Source: Ustilago trichophora
Taxonomy: Eukaryota > Basidiomycota > Ustilaginomycetes > Ustilaginales > Ustilaginaceae
Direction of reading: 5' to 3'
Assembly: GCA_900323505.1 (NCBI GenBank)
Contig: OOIN01000005.1
Location: 310,001-374,000 of the forward strand
Length of the DNA: 64,000 nucleotides
The notes beneath the pieces are model-generated. The model had not been told where the DNA came from, searched no databases, and worked only from the letters and a program-made list of their open reading frames with translations. The position numbers and the translations under genes are program-made. This document shows, in pieces, positions 39,341 to 50,507 of this stretch. Within the stretch, counting starts at the first letter, position 1; each line of letters starts with the position of its first letter.

Positions 39341-42300
39341 ATGTATTGGCCCACCGCATGCGCAGAGAGAATACATCTCTCTCCATCAGGACTCCACCAA
39401 CCCTCCACCTTCTTGCGCTTCGATAAGGATGCCGCACAGCAACTTCCAGCCCCAGACTCCGGCCAACAAGATGCTATTCAAGAGCAAATCATTCAGCTTG
39501 CTCGTTCCCGAAATGGTATGATGTGGGCCACCCTCAGCACTACCACCATCTCCATTTGGTCTGCCCGTCCCGCTCAGGTCGTCACTGCCCTCGTCCGCAC
39601 TCCGCAGAGCATCATCGATTACGGTAATAATGTCCGAATAGAATGGCGTCCAGATGGAAAAGCTCTCCTCGTCGAAACCGATCTCAACTTCCTTTTGTTG
39701 TATAACATCGTTTATCGACACCAAGGCTCTTCAATATACAGCTATATCCCACCTTCTGGCTCTGGCGCCCGCTCACAGTCAGGAGAGCTACTTGCTCCAA
39801 ATCCAAATGCGTTGCGCAACTCACTCGCGCCTGGCGCTGGCGAGAGTGCGGCAGCTGGCGACCTCGGACTTGGTGGTCTCGCAGGGGAGGCTTGCGAGCT
39901 TCGTTTCCGCCTTGTGCTTCGTATCGATGCTGGTCTGCGCTTCGCAACCTCGACAGAGACTCACATGCTCGTCAGCACCACATCTCCGCCTGCAGTCCAG
40001 TGTATTCGATGGCCAAGCGACGATCCCAACGCTCCTCCACCAAACTTCGACGATCCCTTGATTCGAACCCGCACCAGCTTGGCTGCCCAGCTGAATTGGT
40101 TCATATCCAATACAACCGGCAGTCCCGACTCTAGCGACGAGCAGACTCCAGTTCAGATCACACAAATGACCTACTCCCGCCCCATGGACGTCTTTGTCTG
40201 GCTCACCTCTGATGGCCGTGCCTACGTAGCAAATCTCGACTTGCTAGCTGAGGGCGTTTCACTTTGGTCTGGTCGATGTTTCCACGGCGCACCAAAGCAC
40301 CGCAAACGGCCGTCCTCGGCCACAGAGCGCACCTCCGAGCCTCTTGATCTACCCGCTGCTTCCGGCAGCACAGATGGCACAGATCTATCACACAGTGCGG
40401 AGGCAGAAATAGCAGCACCGGTTGTCGAAGAAGCAGACGACTCGACTGCTGTAGACACAGACAAATCTGCAAGTGGAAATCAGTCTCACTCCTCGCTTCC
40501 ACATGATGGTCCGAACGGCAAGGCGCAGGCTCAGACACGAATTGCGGACCTATCGCCAGAGCAGCATGCTCTCAGCGTTTCCATCAATGCCAAGTTCAGC
40601 CTCATCGCCATCGGATTGGCCGATGGAACCGTCGCTGTCTACAACTATCGCGCCCCGGGACGGACACCTCTTCACTCGCATACCCTCTCCGTTCGAGAAG
40701 CGCTCAAGTCGACAGCCAGTTACCTCACTACCGGTTCCGTCCGCTCATTGGCCTGGACCAGCGATGGCTATGCACTCGCCGTTGGCTGCGACAAGGGCTT
40801 GACCATCTGGTCCACGTATGGAAAGCTCATGGGCTGCACACTCCGCGAGGATTGGGAGCTTGCTTCCAAGAACTTTTCAGACGCCTTTATGTTTGGCAGT
40901 CGCGATCTCTTTTGGGGTCCAGGCAACACGGAGCTCTTCATCCTCGCCCTCCCCAAACCAGGGGCCCCACCTTTGCGACCCGACAACCAACTCTTTGTTC
41001 TTCCCTTCTCCAAGTCAGCGGTAGCAGGCCAGCACTCGCCAGACAACACTCGCTTTGCATTCTACCAGACCGACGATAGCTTGCATGTCTATCGCGGCGC
41101 CGACCAGACCGATCTCACCGCCATCACGCCCGAGAGTGATGTCTGGCAACATGTCAAGATTCCACAACCATACCTGGCAGCCAACTGGCCTGTACGCTAT
41201 GCAGCTATTAGTGCCGATGGTAATCTGATCGCCGTAGCAGGCCGGCGAGGATTGGCGCACTACTCGAGCAGCTCAGGTCGATGGAAGCTGCACAAGAGCG
41301 TCGCTCAGGAGCAGTCTTTTGTCGTCCGCGGAGGCATGCAGTGGTTTCAGCACGTTCTCATCGCTGCTTGCGATGCCGGCGGAGAGTACCAGCTCCGCCT
41401 CTACTCGCGTGATACCGATCTCGATTCTACGCACCTCTTAGACTTACAAGTGCTGCCGAGCCCCGTCATCCTCACCTCGCTCTTCGACAACAGTCTGCTG
41501 GTGTATACCGCAGACAACACTTTCTACCATTTTCTCATCGATCTTTCGCAGGACCGCATCCGTCTCCGACTTTGCGGCTCCATCACTTTTGACGGTGTGG
41601 TCGGTGAACCCGCGAGGGTGCGAGGCATGAGCTGGATGATCCCAGAGAGCCAGCAGCGCTTTGGTGATCCCATCGATGATCTCACGGTGGCTACCATCAT
41701 CTTCCTCATCGATGGCAAATTGGTGCTTCTGCGGCCACGTAAGGTTGGGGGCGGTAACGGATTGAACTCATCGCAGAATGCACTCGAGTACTCTGACGAC
41801 CCGCGACACGATCAATATGACCCCTATGGAGACGACGATGACGAGGAGGTCGCATACGGCATGCAGATTCTCGCCGACAAGATCGAGTACTATTGGACGC
41901 ATCTTCAAGGCATCGGAACACTCGAGAATTCGCTGTGGGGCTATGATGGCGGCGGCATCAAGCTGTGGCTCGATGCCCTCCGTATCCCTTCTTCCGATCC
42001 CGACGAGTCTTTCCAGTCGGACGACGAAGACGATGAGCAAGATCAGCTACCAGAATACAAGACGATCGAATCGTCTGTGTACATGCCTCTCGATTTCTAC
42101 CCGCTGTGCGTACTGTTGGAGAAAGGCATTGTGCTTGGCGTCGAGTCCGAAGTCTCGCTGCGACGATCATTGGACTTTGCGCTATGGCGGACCGGCACCA
42201 ACACGCACCTCTTCTTGCACCAGGTTCTGCGCAATTACTTGGAGAAAGGACTCTTGGAAGAGGCTGTCTTCTTTGCTGCGTCGTACCAGGACTTGGTTTA

Positions 42301-43594
42301 CTTTGCTCATGCACTCGAGATCCTCTTGCATGCTGTGCTCGAAGACGAGGCTGATGCAGGTTTGGGAGAAGCCTTGTACGCGCGCAAGGGCTCAGGCAGC
42401 GTGCTACAGAAGGAACGAAGTGCAAGCTCACTGCTCGCTGATGTTGCCGAGGAGGAGGACCAGAACAGTGGTAACGAGCAGGATCAGTCTTTCACTGAGG
42501 CCCCAAGGCAAAATGGCAAGCATCTTGGACTTCCGCGAAGCCGAAGGGGCTCAAGATCTCCATCGCCAAGCCGTACGTCGACGCCTCGTGCCATCTTGCC
42601 ACTAGTTGTCGAGTTTCTGGACCACTTCCCCGAAGCGCTCGAAGTGGTGGTTGGTTGCGCGCGAAAGACAGAAGTCGCTCGATGGGCGTACCTCTTTGAC
42701 GTTGTGGGAGCACCGCGCGTCCTTTTCCAAAAGTGCATCCAAGCCGATCAGCTACGCACTGCAGGCATGTACCTTCTTGTCCTCCACAATCTCGAACCGC
42801 TCGAAGTGTCCATCGCACACACCATTCAGCTGCTCAAGTTGGCCGCGCAGAAGGAGGACTGGTCGACATGCCACGATCTGCTCCGATTCCTTGCCCAGAT
42901 TGACCCTGCTGGCGGAGCGCTTCGACTAGCCGTGGACGAAGCGGGGATATTGGGCGATGGCTCTATTTCAACCGAAACGGCTAGCAATGGAGATGCGCTG
43001 GTGGATTCACAAACCCCACTACGACTGCTTCGCACCACTTCCGCCCCTGTCACCCCTACAAAGCTCGACACCATGACTGAGGAAGAAGAAGAAGAAGGAG
43101 AAGAGGAAGAGAATCCTGCCGCGCCCATCACCCAACAGCCAACGGACACGGTCGCTTCAGCAGCTGCAGACCCTCCACCGCGACCATCATTCCAAAATCA
43201 ACGCTCCAAATCTGCCACCTTGCCCTCGGCCAACTTGCCACAACGCAACATTCCAGATGTTATCATCAATGGTCAATCCCTCACCCCTAGTCTAGCAGCT
43301 ATGGGACTTGGAGGCACGGCAAAGAGACAGTATGCACATGGAATCGGGATGAGTCTGAGCCGTGTTGGATTGCGTAGTTCGGACAGAATCTGGGATACAA
43401 ACAATGCTAATAATGGTGGGACGAGTGACAGTCCCACTTCTCCTAGAGCTAGTTTCGGTTCCACCCGCAGACCTTCGGGCGAGGACGAAAGGTGGTTGTC
43501 AAAGGGTCAATTAAATACACAGCATGATGTGGACGAGGATATAATCGAAGGCGATCGATCGACGAGCACCGTTGGCTCTTTGCCAGATCGTTGA
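39341..43594 (+). CDS. RIC1: RIC1, Rab6/Ypt6 guanine-exchange complex subunit
   Basis: The start is set at the ATG at 39341 because MYWPTACAERI matches the MYF.W...R opening of RIC1 proteins; this gives 1417 residues. The N-terminal 850 residues form WD40-type propellers (for example VRIEWRPDGKALLVET and TTGSVRSLAWTSDGYALAVGCDKGLTIWSTYGKLM), with an acidic disordered insert around 340-400. The RIC1 helical domain starts near 915 with YPLCVLLEKGIVLGVESEVS and runs on to FALWRTGTNTHLFLHQVLRNYLEKG. The tail is Ser-rich with a poly-Glu run. With RGP1 it activates Ypt6/Rab6 for endosome-to-Golgi retrieval. The identification rests on the start motif and domain order. Confidence 0.9.
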   Translation: MYWPTACAERIHLSPSGLHQPSTFLRFDKDAAQQLPAPDSGQQDAIQEQIIQLARSRNGMMWATLSTTTISIWSARPAQVVTALVRTPQSIIDYGNNVRIEWRPDGKALLVETDLNFLLLYNIVYRHQGSSIYSYIPPSGSGARSQSGELLAPNPNALRNSLAPGAGESAAAGDLGLGGLAGEACELRFRLVLRIDAGLRFATSTETHMLVSTTSPPAVQCIRWPSDDPNAPPPNFDDPLIRTRTSLAAQLNWFISNTTGSPDSSDEQTPVQITQMTYSRPMDVFVWLTSDGRAYVANLDLLAEGVSLWSGRCFHGAPKHRKRPSSATERTSEPLDLPAASGSTDGTDLSHSAEAEIAAPVVEEADDSTAVDTDKSASGNQSHSSLPHDGPNGKAQAQTRIADLSPEQHALSVSINAKFSLIAIGLADGTVAVYNYRAPGRTPLHSHTLSVREALKSTASYLTTGSVRSLAWTSDGYALAVGCDKGLTIWSTYGKLMGCTLREDWELASKNFSDAFMFGSRDLFWGPGNTELFILALPKPGAPPLRPDNQLFVLPFSKSAVAGQHSPDNTRFAFYQTDDSLHVYRGADQTDLTAITPESDVWQHVKIPQPYLAANWPVRYAAISADGNLIAVAGRRGLAHYSSSSGRWKLHKSVAQEQSFVVRGGMQWFQHVLIAACDAGGEYQLRLYSRDTDLDSTHLLDLQVLPSPVILTSLFDNSLLVYTADNTFYHFLIDLSQDRIRLRLCGSITFDGVVGEPARVRGMSWMIPESQQRFGDPIDDLTVATIIFLIDGKLVLLRPRKVGGGNGLNSSQNALEYSDDPRHDQYDPYGDDDDEEVAYGMQILADKIEYYWTHLQGIGTLENSLWGYDGGGIKLWLDALRIPSSDPDESFQSDDEDDEQDQLPEYKTIESSVYMPLDFYPLCVLLEKGIVLGVESEVSLRRSLDFALWRTGTNTHLFLHQVLRNYLEKGLLEEAVFFAASYQDLVYFAHALEILLHAVLEDEADAGLGEALYARKGSGSVLQKERSASSLLADVAEEEDQNSGNEQDQSFTEAPRQNGKHLGLPRSRRGSRSPSPSRTSTPRAILPLVVEFLDHFPEALEVVVGCARKTEVARWAYLFDVVGAPRVLFQKCIQADQLRTAGMYLLVLHNLEPLEVSIAHTIQLLKLAAQKEDWSTCHDLLRFLAQIDPAGGALRLAVDEAGILGDGSISTETASNGDALVDSQTPLRLLRTTSAPVTPTKLDTMTEEEEEEGEEEENPAAPITQQPTDTVASAAADPPPRPSFQNQRSKSATLPSANLPQRNIPDVIINGQSLTPSLAAMGLGGTAKRQYAHGIGMSLSRVGLRSSDRIWDTNNANNGGTSDSPTSPRASFGSTRRPSGEDERWLSKGQLNTQHDVDEDIIEGDRSTSTVGSLPDR

Positions 43595-43738
43595 TCCTGA
43601 CCAAATCTTTCGATGCATAGATCTCGGTAACCTCCATGAATCACATCGCAATCACACAATCTGAAACACAAACCCAAACATACATCTTCTTTGTCTGAAC
43701 GGATTCCAGCATATATCGCATTGCCACGCCTAACAAGT

Positions 43739-45997
43739 TTAAATGCTAACCCCGTTCTTACGCCACGCCAACCACTGACCCACAATGATCAAATCAAAGA
43801 CCAATGTCCCGCCCGATCCCAACAAAAAGGGCAAGCTTTCCTGCAGATAAACCCTAGCGTCCTCACCCGAAGCCGCTGGATTGGCTAGTACCGAAATGGT
43901 ATAGAGCAGGTTACCCGAAAATGCCGCGATAAATAGCAGAATCGAAAGCCCGGCAACCGAGCGTCGGATATGATTCTCCCAAATTTGCGGGATGCGCGAG
44001 GTGATGTAGAGCAAAGCGCAGAGCCAGGCGCTCATTCGGCCTACTAATCTGCGCCAAGATGCTGCAGTTTCATCGTCCAATAGGGCAAAGAGTAAGGGGG
44101 TATCGGTGGGGATCGCAGCAGATGAGGTGGATGGGAGGGAGGTGATCATCATGATTCCCAAAAGGACCATGCCGATACTGCGTCTCATGGAGGAAGGAGA
44201 CTTTGTGCCTGCTCGTTTCTTGCTACCCAATGCAGTGGAGGTGGATGCAGTCAAGGGCATCACAGCGAGCCGGTTTGTGTGCGAACGAGAGGAGTTGCTG
44301 CGTGTCATGGTGCGCTTTCGACTGCCATCTTTGAGTGTATCGACGGATTGGTGCATGGGCGCAGAGGGAGAAGACTCTCGCGTCGAATCGTGGGTCCTCC
44401 TCTTTCTTGCCTTCCTGTCGTGGTCAGGTGCCTTGTCGACGTTCCTGACTTCTTCATCGTCGCTGCTTTCATTCGATTCATGTTGGCCGAGGTGATGGTG
44501 CGACATGGACATCCGGTCGGTGTTGTTCCTCAACATTGGGTGCGGGGAGGCGTGTCTTGCTGTGCCGTCGGAAGAAGAGTTGGCGGAAAAGGGCGAAGTT
44601 GTACCATCGCGGCGCATCTCTGCAACGATGGGAGTGACTACGCCTGAAGTGGGTGTGGCATCAATAAGCGTTGCAGTGCGCACCATGTCCCTACCACGCG
44701 GCTCAACGGAAAAGCTGTCGGTGCTGCAGTCCGTGCTGAGGGTTGCTAAGCTGGCAACGCTGTCCGCCATGAGAGCCGGAGCAGCGTCATCGTATGAAGC
44801 AGACCCTCCAGAGATAGACTCTGGCTCCGTCTCTTGATCTTCATCCCTTGCTATTGTCTTGGCTGCCGCATCGGCATCGTCCAAGTCCCTGCTCTCGCGA
44901 GTAGGGCTCAGTGCAGAGGGCACAAAGTCAACATTCCCGACGACCCTTTCCCTGCGGGAGCTCATGGATCTAGGCAAACGAGTACGGCGAGTAGTCGATA
45001 CCTCTCCCTCCCCCGTAGCGGCTAAGAGCGAGCGTGCAGATGCGGCGAGATCGGCTTTCAGCGTCTCTGGCCGACCAAGATCGTTGCTATTGACCCTCGA
45101 TCGCGACCTTGAGGGTGGCTGTGAATGATTCGGCGAGGAAGAAGCTCTCGACTTGCTTCGATAGGAACGCGGTCTCCGATGTGAAAAGTAGTCTTCATCG
45201 GCAAGATGCACATGATGCAGCATGGCCTCGCGCCTTCGTGCTGCCTCCTGTGCCAGCTGTGCCACTGACAGAGCTGCGTCGCTGAGAGCACGGTAGTTGG
45301 CAACAGATCCACCACCTACAGCGGAGACAGTGTCGCTGGATCCTGTCCTGCTAAGGGGCGGTGGATGACGCGATCTGGATCTAGATGAGTCGTGGTGTCG
45401 ATGCTGGGTACGGTCGGCATGGGGCGCATCACCAGGCTTATCTGTTATTGCGGAGGGTATCAATGGTGCATGCGGATCGTGGTGTGTGTGCGCATGGCGA
45501 TGTGGGTGGATGAGCTGTTGCGAGTGCGAGAGGTCTCGCCGTCTGCTTGTGCTGCGAAGATAAGAATTGTGGCGGCTTGTCCTGCCTCCTAGCAGCTCGC
45601 TCGTCTCGGACAGCACCGAGTAGGGATTTGCGGGATAGGGAGAAGTGAGACTGTTGGAGCGCTGCCGAGATTTACTCTTGCTGCGTCGTGCACGTTCCTT
45701 TCTGGATTTGTTCCAATAGAAGATGAATTGGCCCATGATGCACACGTCGATGCAGCAAAAGTAGGTGGCAACAGCGATTTGGAAGGGAAGTTGCTGGGTA
45801 AGGATGCATCCGATGAGATTTGTCGCATCTCCGAGCATCCATTGTGTCAAAAAGACGGGCGAAAGACCATCGACGGATCCGCGCCGATAGTTTTCGTAGA
45901 TCTGAGGTGATTGCGCAAAGAGCCAGACGACAAAGCTAAGTGTACCGGATAGATCCGACACCGTTTGCCTGTCGATGGCGCCTATCCAGCTGAGCAT
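43739..45997 (-). CDS. PQ-loop membrane transporter (YPQ/PQLC2-like) with a large central insertion
   Basis: An intronless frame of 752 residues. The first PQ-loop unit (about residues 8-98) has FAQSPQIYENYRRGSVDGLSP followed by three hydrophobic segments; the second (about 640-750) has SRIPQIWENHIRRSVAGLSI. Two such units forming seven membrane helices characterise vacuolar/lysosomal cationic amino-acid exporters (Ypq1-3, PQLC2). Between them lie about 500 residues of Ser/Arg/His-rich, largely disordered sequence, many times the usual linker; it includes an arginine/serine-rich block after the first unit. This insertion probably faces the cytosol and may be phosphorylated. The gene converges on RIC1, with only 144 bp between stops. 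Confidence 0.85.
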   Translation of the reverse strand: MLSWIGAIDRQTVSDLSGTLSFVVWLFAQSPQIYENYRRGSVDGLSPVFLTQWMLGDATNLIGCILTQQLPFQIAVATYFCCIDVCIMGQFIFYWNKSRKERARRSKSKSRQRSNSLTSPYPANPYSVLSETSELLGGRTSRHNSYLRSTSRRRDLSHSQQLIHPHRHAHTHHDPHAPLIPSAITDKPGDAPHADRTQHRHHDSSRSRSRHPPPLSRTGSSDTVSAVGGGSVANYRALSDAALSVAQLAQEAARRREAMLHHVHLADEDYFSHRRPRSYRSKSRASSSPNHSQPPSRSRSRVNSNDLGRPETLKADLAASARSLLAATGEGEVSTTRRTRLPRSMSSRRERVVGNVDFVPSALSPTRESRDLDDADAAAKTIARDEDQETEPESISGGSASYDDAAPALMADSVASLATLSTDCSTDSFSVEPRGRDMVRTATLIDATPTSGVVTPIVAEMRRDGTTSPFSANSSSDGTARHASPHPMLRNNTDRMSMSHHHLGQHESNESSDDEEVRNVDKAPDHDRKARKRRTHDSTRESSPSAPMHQSVDTLKDGSRKRTMTRSNSSRSHTNRLAVMPLTASTSTALGSKKRAGTKSPSSMRRSIGMVLLGIMMITSLPSTSSAAIPTDTPLLFALLDDETAASWRRLVGRMSAWLCALLYITSRIPQIWENHIRRSVAGLSILLFIAAFSGNLLYTISVLANPAASGEDARVYLQESLPFLLGSGGTLVFDLIIVGQWLAWRKNGVSI

Positions 45998-47793
45998 GTT
46001 GCCGGCTCGAGATCGGAAGCGATCCGACGCTTCGTCACTGGAAGTCGACCGAGCCTGAAGGCCAAGCGAGCAGGTTGCAAGGTAAGGCTCGAAGCGTCGC
46101 TGTCCTAGTGATTGGAGGTCGGCCTTTATATCGTCTCCATCTATCCTTGTCTATGAGCGCTCTAAGTCAGAGGATGCGCTACAGCTGCTATCCTCTCGGC
46201 CCACTCCCAAGTGAGATAAGCAGCGATCTACACAATGTGGAGCAAGCAATGGTGATGGTTGGGAAAGTGTCGACTTGAATATTGCTTTTGCGGGCTGGGT
46301 CAAGCTGAACTGAAATCAGCAACTCGTTATCACGTCTTGCAAAAGGATTAAGCTCCTTATCGTGGCCAAGATAGGCGCTTGAGCTTGCTGAATCACCACG
46401 CGCGTGGTCCTTAGATTTGCAATCTTTGGTCGCTCTCCCAAAGCTTAGTTCAATTCAACTGTTGGATGTAGGAAGAAACGAGATCAACAGCCTCCGATGC
46501 TGTTCTTGAAGGCTATATGCTGATTGTCTAGCCCTGAATGCGAATGACGCTTTATCGAATCTATTGGTTGTCGGCCTTAGTTGATCGAGCAGTGGCGTGT
46601 GGTGAGATCAGGATGCGTTCGTGACGTTCTATGCAGAGAGGGAGACAGTGATGTGTGGAGAAGAGAAAAGCGTGGGGCCTACCGATGGTGGCTTGGGTGG
46701 CAGCTAAGATGGTTTGAGATGTGTATGTGTGTGTGTCGAAATCTGGTTGGCTGGTCAAAGTGGACGGGAGTGGCAGACCCTAGACAAAGAGGCTCGAGAT
46801 GCTCTCGGCAGTGACGCTCGGCTTTGCTGCAAGCAGAGGGAGAAGCGATTTTGGAGTTCGGTGCAGGGTTCTGTGTGTCTGCTTGCTGCTGTTGCTGCTG
46901 CTGCTGCTGTCGTCTGGCGTGTGGTTCGAGAGGGTCCAACAAAAAGTGTGCATCATCAGTCACGAGGGTGAATTTGGCAGGTGAATTTGGCAGAGTGTCT
47001 GGTTGAATTTTGCGTTCTTTTTGCGCTACTTGCTCCTTATCAGTTGACGGTCTAAACGAGGCAGGCAGGCAGCAATAGAGCCGTGGCCCGGAGCTGGCTG
47101 TTCCTTTTTGGTTGGGGCGTGTTCGTGTTCAAGCCTCCACAGAAGCCACAAATTCTCGGCGGATGCGCCGATGCGCGAACCCGATAAGAGAACCATCGCC
47201 GATTTCCCTTTCTGCAGTTTCTTCCCAAGTCTTATTCCACCATCCTCGGCGATGCTGCCGTCCATGACACACCGATACGTGCTGACGAATGCTCAGCTCT
47301 CAGCTGGAGAAGCTTGATAAGGTCCATATTTCGATAAAGTCACAAATTAAGCCCGGCGAGATGGAATCATTTGCAACGCCGCGTAGTTAACCGTTGCGAC
47401 CCTTTCGTCGAGTCCCAATGAGCCCCCAGTGCGCTTCCTGATCCTATCGAACTCCAGCACAGGATGTGCGAGACAACTTTCAGCATCGATATGTCGACGT
47501 GTTCAGGAGAACAATTGACTCCTGAGTGCACATCAAGTGGAAGGAGCGCGCGTTTACCTACCCATCCTCGCTCCGCCACGGCCCCGGCGGCAGCGATCAA
47601 AACGGAGTCCACCCACAGCTCATCAGCTCAACTCAGCTCTTCGTGTCACTGCACTCAGCTAGCCAGGAGGTCTCGGGCATTCAGCGACGACAATCATCGC
47701 TATCAACTCTACGCTGTCGACGACCTCGCGCGACAGAGGGATGGAGAGAAGCAGAGATGCAAGGTGTTGTCGAATGGGACAACCTTTATCTAG

Positions 47794-48342
47794 ATGCGGA
47801 AGGCGCCTCCCGCACCGATCGACAACACGCGCTGCTGGAAGGAGAGCAATCTATCCTTCCTATGCCAATATTTCTTGGTCGCCAACTTCAGATCCATTTG
47901 TGTCCTGACATTTACTCAATCGGCGTTCCTGACTCTGAAGGAAATTGCGGGGAGATTTTTTTTTACCGCCGCTAGCCATGTCTCTGTCGGAACCTATCTA
48001 CTTTTGCTGTACGACGTTGTTCGGCAAAGAATCATGTATAGAAAGAGGGAGCCAACAACTCCGGAGCGTGAATCGCCACCACAGTCGACGGATTTTGAAA
48101 AAGCAGTTCAGCTGAAGTTCACCCAGCCAGCTCGTTGCGGACATCATCCTTTTCGGCGGAGTATGAAATCCTTGTTTTGGTCACCTCTTTCCCCCGCAAA
48201 TCCGTTTCAAGGGCGACTTCTCTGGCAGCTGTCTGTGTTGTGTCAACACAGTTGGCTCTGCACTCCTTCTCTTTCGCACACTTACTGCACTGTGCTGTGT
48301 GTTGTACCTGAGATGAGCCGTCCAACGCCCAATTGCAAATGA
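47794..48342 (+). CDS. Doubtful open reading frame in the gene-poor region
   Basis: An ATG-initiated frame of 182 codons. It has one hydrophobic stretch and no recognisable motif. It overlaps another open frame of similar length on the same strand (47526-47975), a hallmark of chance ORFs. Listed only because nothing better occupies the interval. Confidence 0.12.
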   Translation: MRKAPPAPIDNTRCWKESNLSFLCQYFLVANFRSICVLTFTQSAFLTLKEIAGRFFFTAASHVSVGTYLLLLYDVVRQRIMYRKREPTTPERESPPQSTDFEKAVQLKFTQPARCGHHPFRRSMKSLFWSPLSPANPFQGRLLWQLSVLCQHSWLCTPSLSHTYCTVLCVVPEMSRPTPNCK

Positions 48343-48581
48343 AAAAAGCTCGTCATCTTGTACCTTGGCGTTGACATTATCCTCAAGAATCTGAGACGAG
48401 TATCACTCAGCTCATAACTCCACTAGCCGCTTCTTGCCGACTTTGGAGGATCAGTCACGTTCCCCTCTCCTCTCATACTATGCGCAGCCGCATGCGAGAG
48501 TCTACAAAGACGAAGGCATTTGTGTGTCGCTGATCGAACTTCCGTTGTTTCTGATGTGATGCTGTGTTGCTTGCTTTTCAG

Positions 48582-48605
48582 GTACAGTACAGTACTGCAC
48601 TGTAC
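48582..48605. promoter_or_regulatory. GTACAGTAC array
   Basis: Two overlapping copies of GTACAGTAC running into TGCACTGTAC, another instance of the recurring motif, here deep in the gene-poor stretch. Confidence 0.4.
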
Positions 48606-50135
48606 CGTTCAGAATGAAGAGCCCTGTCGGAGAGTCAGGAACAGAAGAGACCGGCGAGGCACTTGGACCGCCAGTACTTCTTTTTTTGGACGCGTTGTGG
48701 TCCCTTTTTTTGAAGTGAGAGAGAGAGAAAGAGAATCGATCCTGCCAACGCCACCATACAAAAGCCTGTCAATTTTGGTTTGCCGAACAACCGCACGCGG
48801 TCCAAGCGAGACTGTCGCTTCCGGTGCCTTTTGCTGTACTACAACATTGATTCAACTTGCTCGGTTTGATTGTGCACATCAAGCTACGAACAAAAAGGTC
48901 CTTAAGCTGAGTGACCCCCGCTGCAAGAGTTCATTTCCTTGGTCGATGCTGCTCGCATTGTCTTCGAAGCACAGATCGCGCTACCTTATCCTCGTCTTGA
49001 TGATCCACATCAAACTTGAACCTCCGCATTGGAATTAACGCGCAACCTTAAATCTACCGTGTGTAAGTTACTGGACTTATGCCAGATCTGGTGGATAACC
49101 TACAGCCCAAACGCCCAAACGCCAAAAAACGAAGAAAAATACGCAAGTTTTCCAGGATAATTTATTTCTGCCTTCAACAAGTTCCCGCGCTCAGAAACCT
49201 CTTTCGTGGCCACCTGGGCGTAATTTACTGTATTTTAAGGAAGAAGTGAGGCGATGCTCTCTCCGCTCCTATTTCCGATCTTGTCCCTGGTGTATGTATC
49301 TGCGCGTTGCTCTTGATGCCGGGGATGCGGCTTGACCGCTGGTTTGGATGGTTGGTGGTCGGTTGAAATAGCCATGTCTGAGATGCTGCGGCGTGATGCG
49401 CGGGACATGTGGGTATTTGGTATGAGCCTACCATCAAGATTGGGGTTACAGGAAAGCGAGCGCGGACGACAACGAAGGCATGACATTCGGTCCAACTCAA
49501 AACACTGCATACTCACTCCTCGTCTCCTCGGAGAGCATCAAAGTTGTCAAGACACAGAGTATTCGGTGGAGTCGATCGTCCAGCGAATCGCTGCTTTCAA
49601 GTCAAAGCCGAGCCTGCTGCCGAGGATACATGTTTGCATCAGATTGGCACCATCAATCCCACAGCTAGACCCCAATTTCAAGTTCGACTGGCATATTTGA
49701 CAACCCAAGAGAGGTCGATCATGGGCCGCGTTCTTTGCACCTGCCTGTTTACGTGCGTGGTTGCATTCTTTTTGAATGACAGCTGCACAGACGCCATTCC
49801 TGTGGTCGCTAATGATCGCTTGAGAGGCAGAGGTAGACAACCGTAAACCCTAGATCGAAGCTTCTACATCGGCAAAGAGTGTGTACAGAAAATTGTGTTT
49901 GCAAATGTTTTCCACAAGCCACACATTGTGCACAGGCACGCTCCGGACATCATCTGCTGCTGCCTCGTTGTGTCGAGCCTGCTATAGTATGTGTATTGCA
50001 TGCTGTGAATGGCTGGGATAGAAGACCGAGCGACGTTGTTTCGCCTCTGAGGTTCAACTTGCAGTCAATTGCAGCTCCACGCATAGATTCTATGTTATTT
50101 TTTCTTCGACAGCTCGGCAGGGTTACTGGCAAGGG

Positions 50136-50160
50136 TTTTTTTTTTTTTTTTTTTTTTTTT
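50136..50160. repeat. 25-base homopolymeric T run
   Basis: An uninterrupted T tract, the longest homopolymer in the window, followed directly by CCCC. It could be the poly-A tail remnant of a minus-strand retroposed sequence or simple slippage. No retroposed body was recognised beside it. Confidence 0.85.
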
Positions 50161-50507
50161 CCCCTCCGCTCTATACCGGAAGCAGATCCACATCCAACAT
50201 CACCACCAGTGATCCCATCGAAGCACTCTGCAGCAGGGCTTGCATTCAAGGTCAATAACAATTACAACACCAAAGCCTGAGCGATGTTTCCCTGCACGAC
50301 ACGATCGCAAACAAGACGAGAAAAAACGATTGACAACCCACTCTGCTCTTTAAGGTCAAAAGACAAAGGCCCGGTCAATTTTTGTTGAATAGTAGGCACA
50401 CAGCAGTGTGTGGCGCTTAGGTGGGCGTTGGGCATTGCCGTACAGTAGCCTGATCTTTGGTGCGAGCTCAGCAAGCTAACGTTGATTCTGCTGGCAAATT
50501 GGAGAAA

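Noticed and set aside
46885..46912. CTG/TGC-rich patch as a coding polyglutamine or polyalanine tract
   Set aside because: No frame through it has flanking protein-like sequence; treated as a non-coding microsatellite-like patch.
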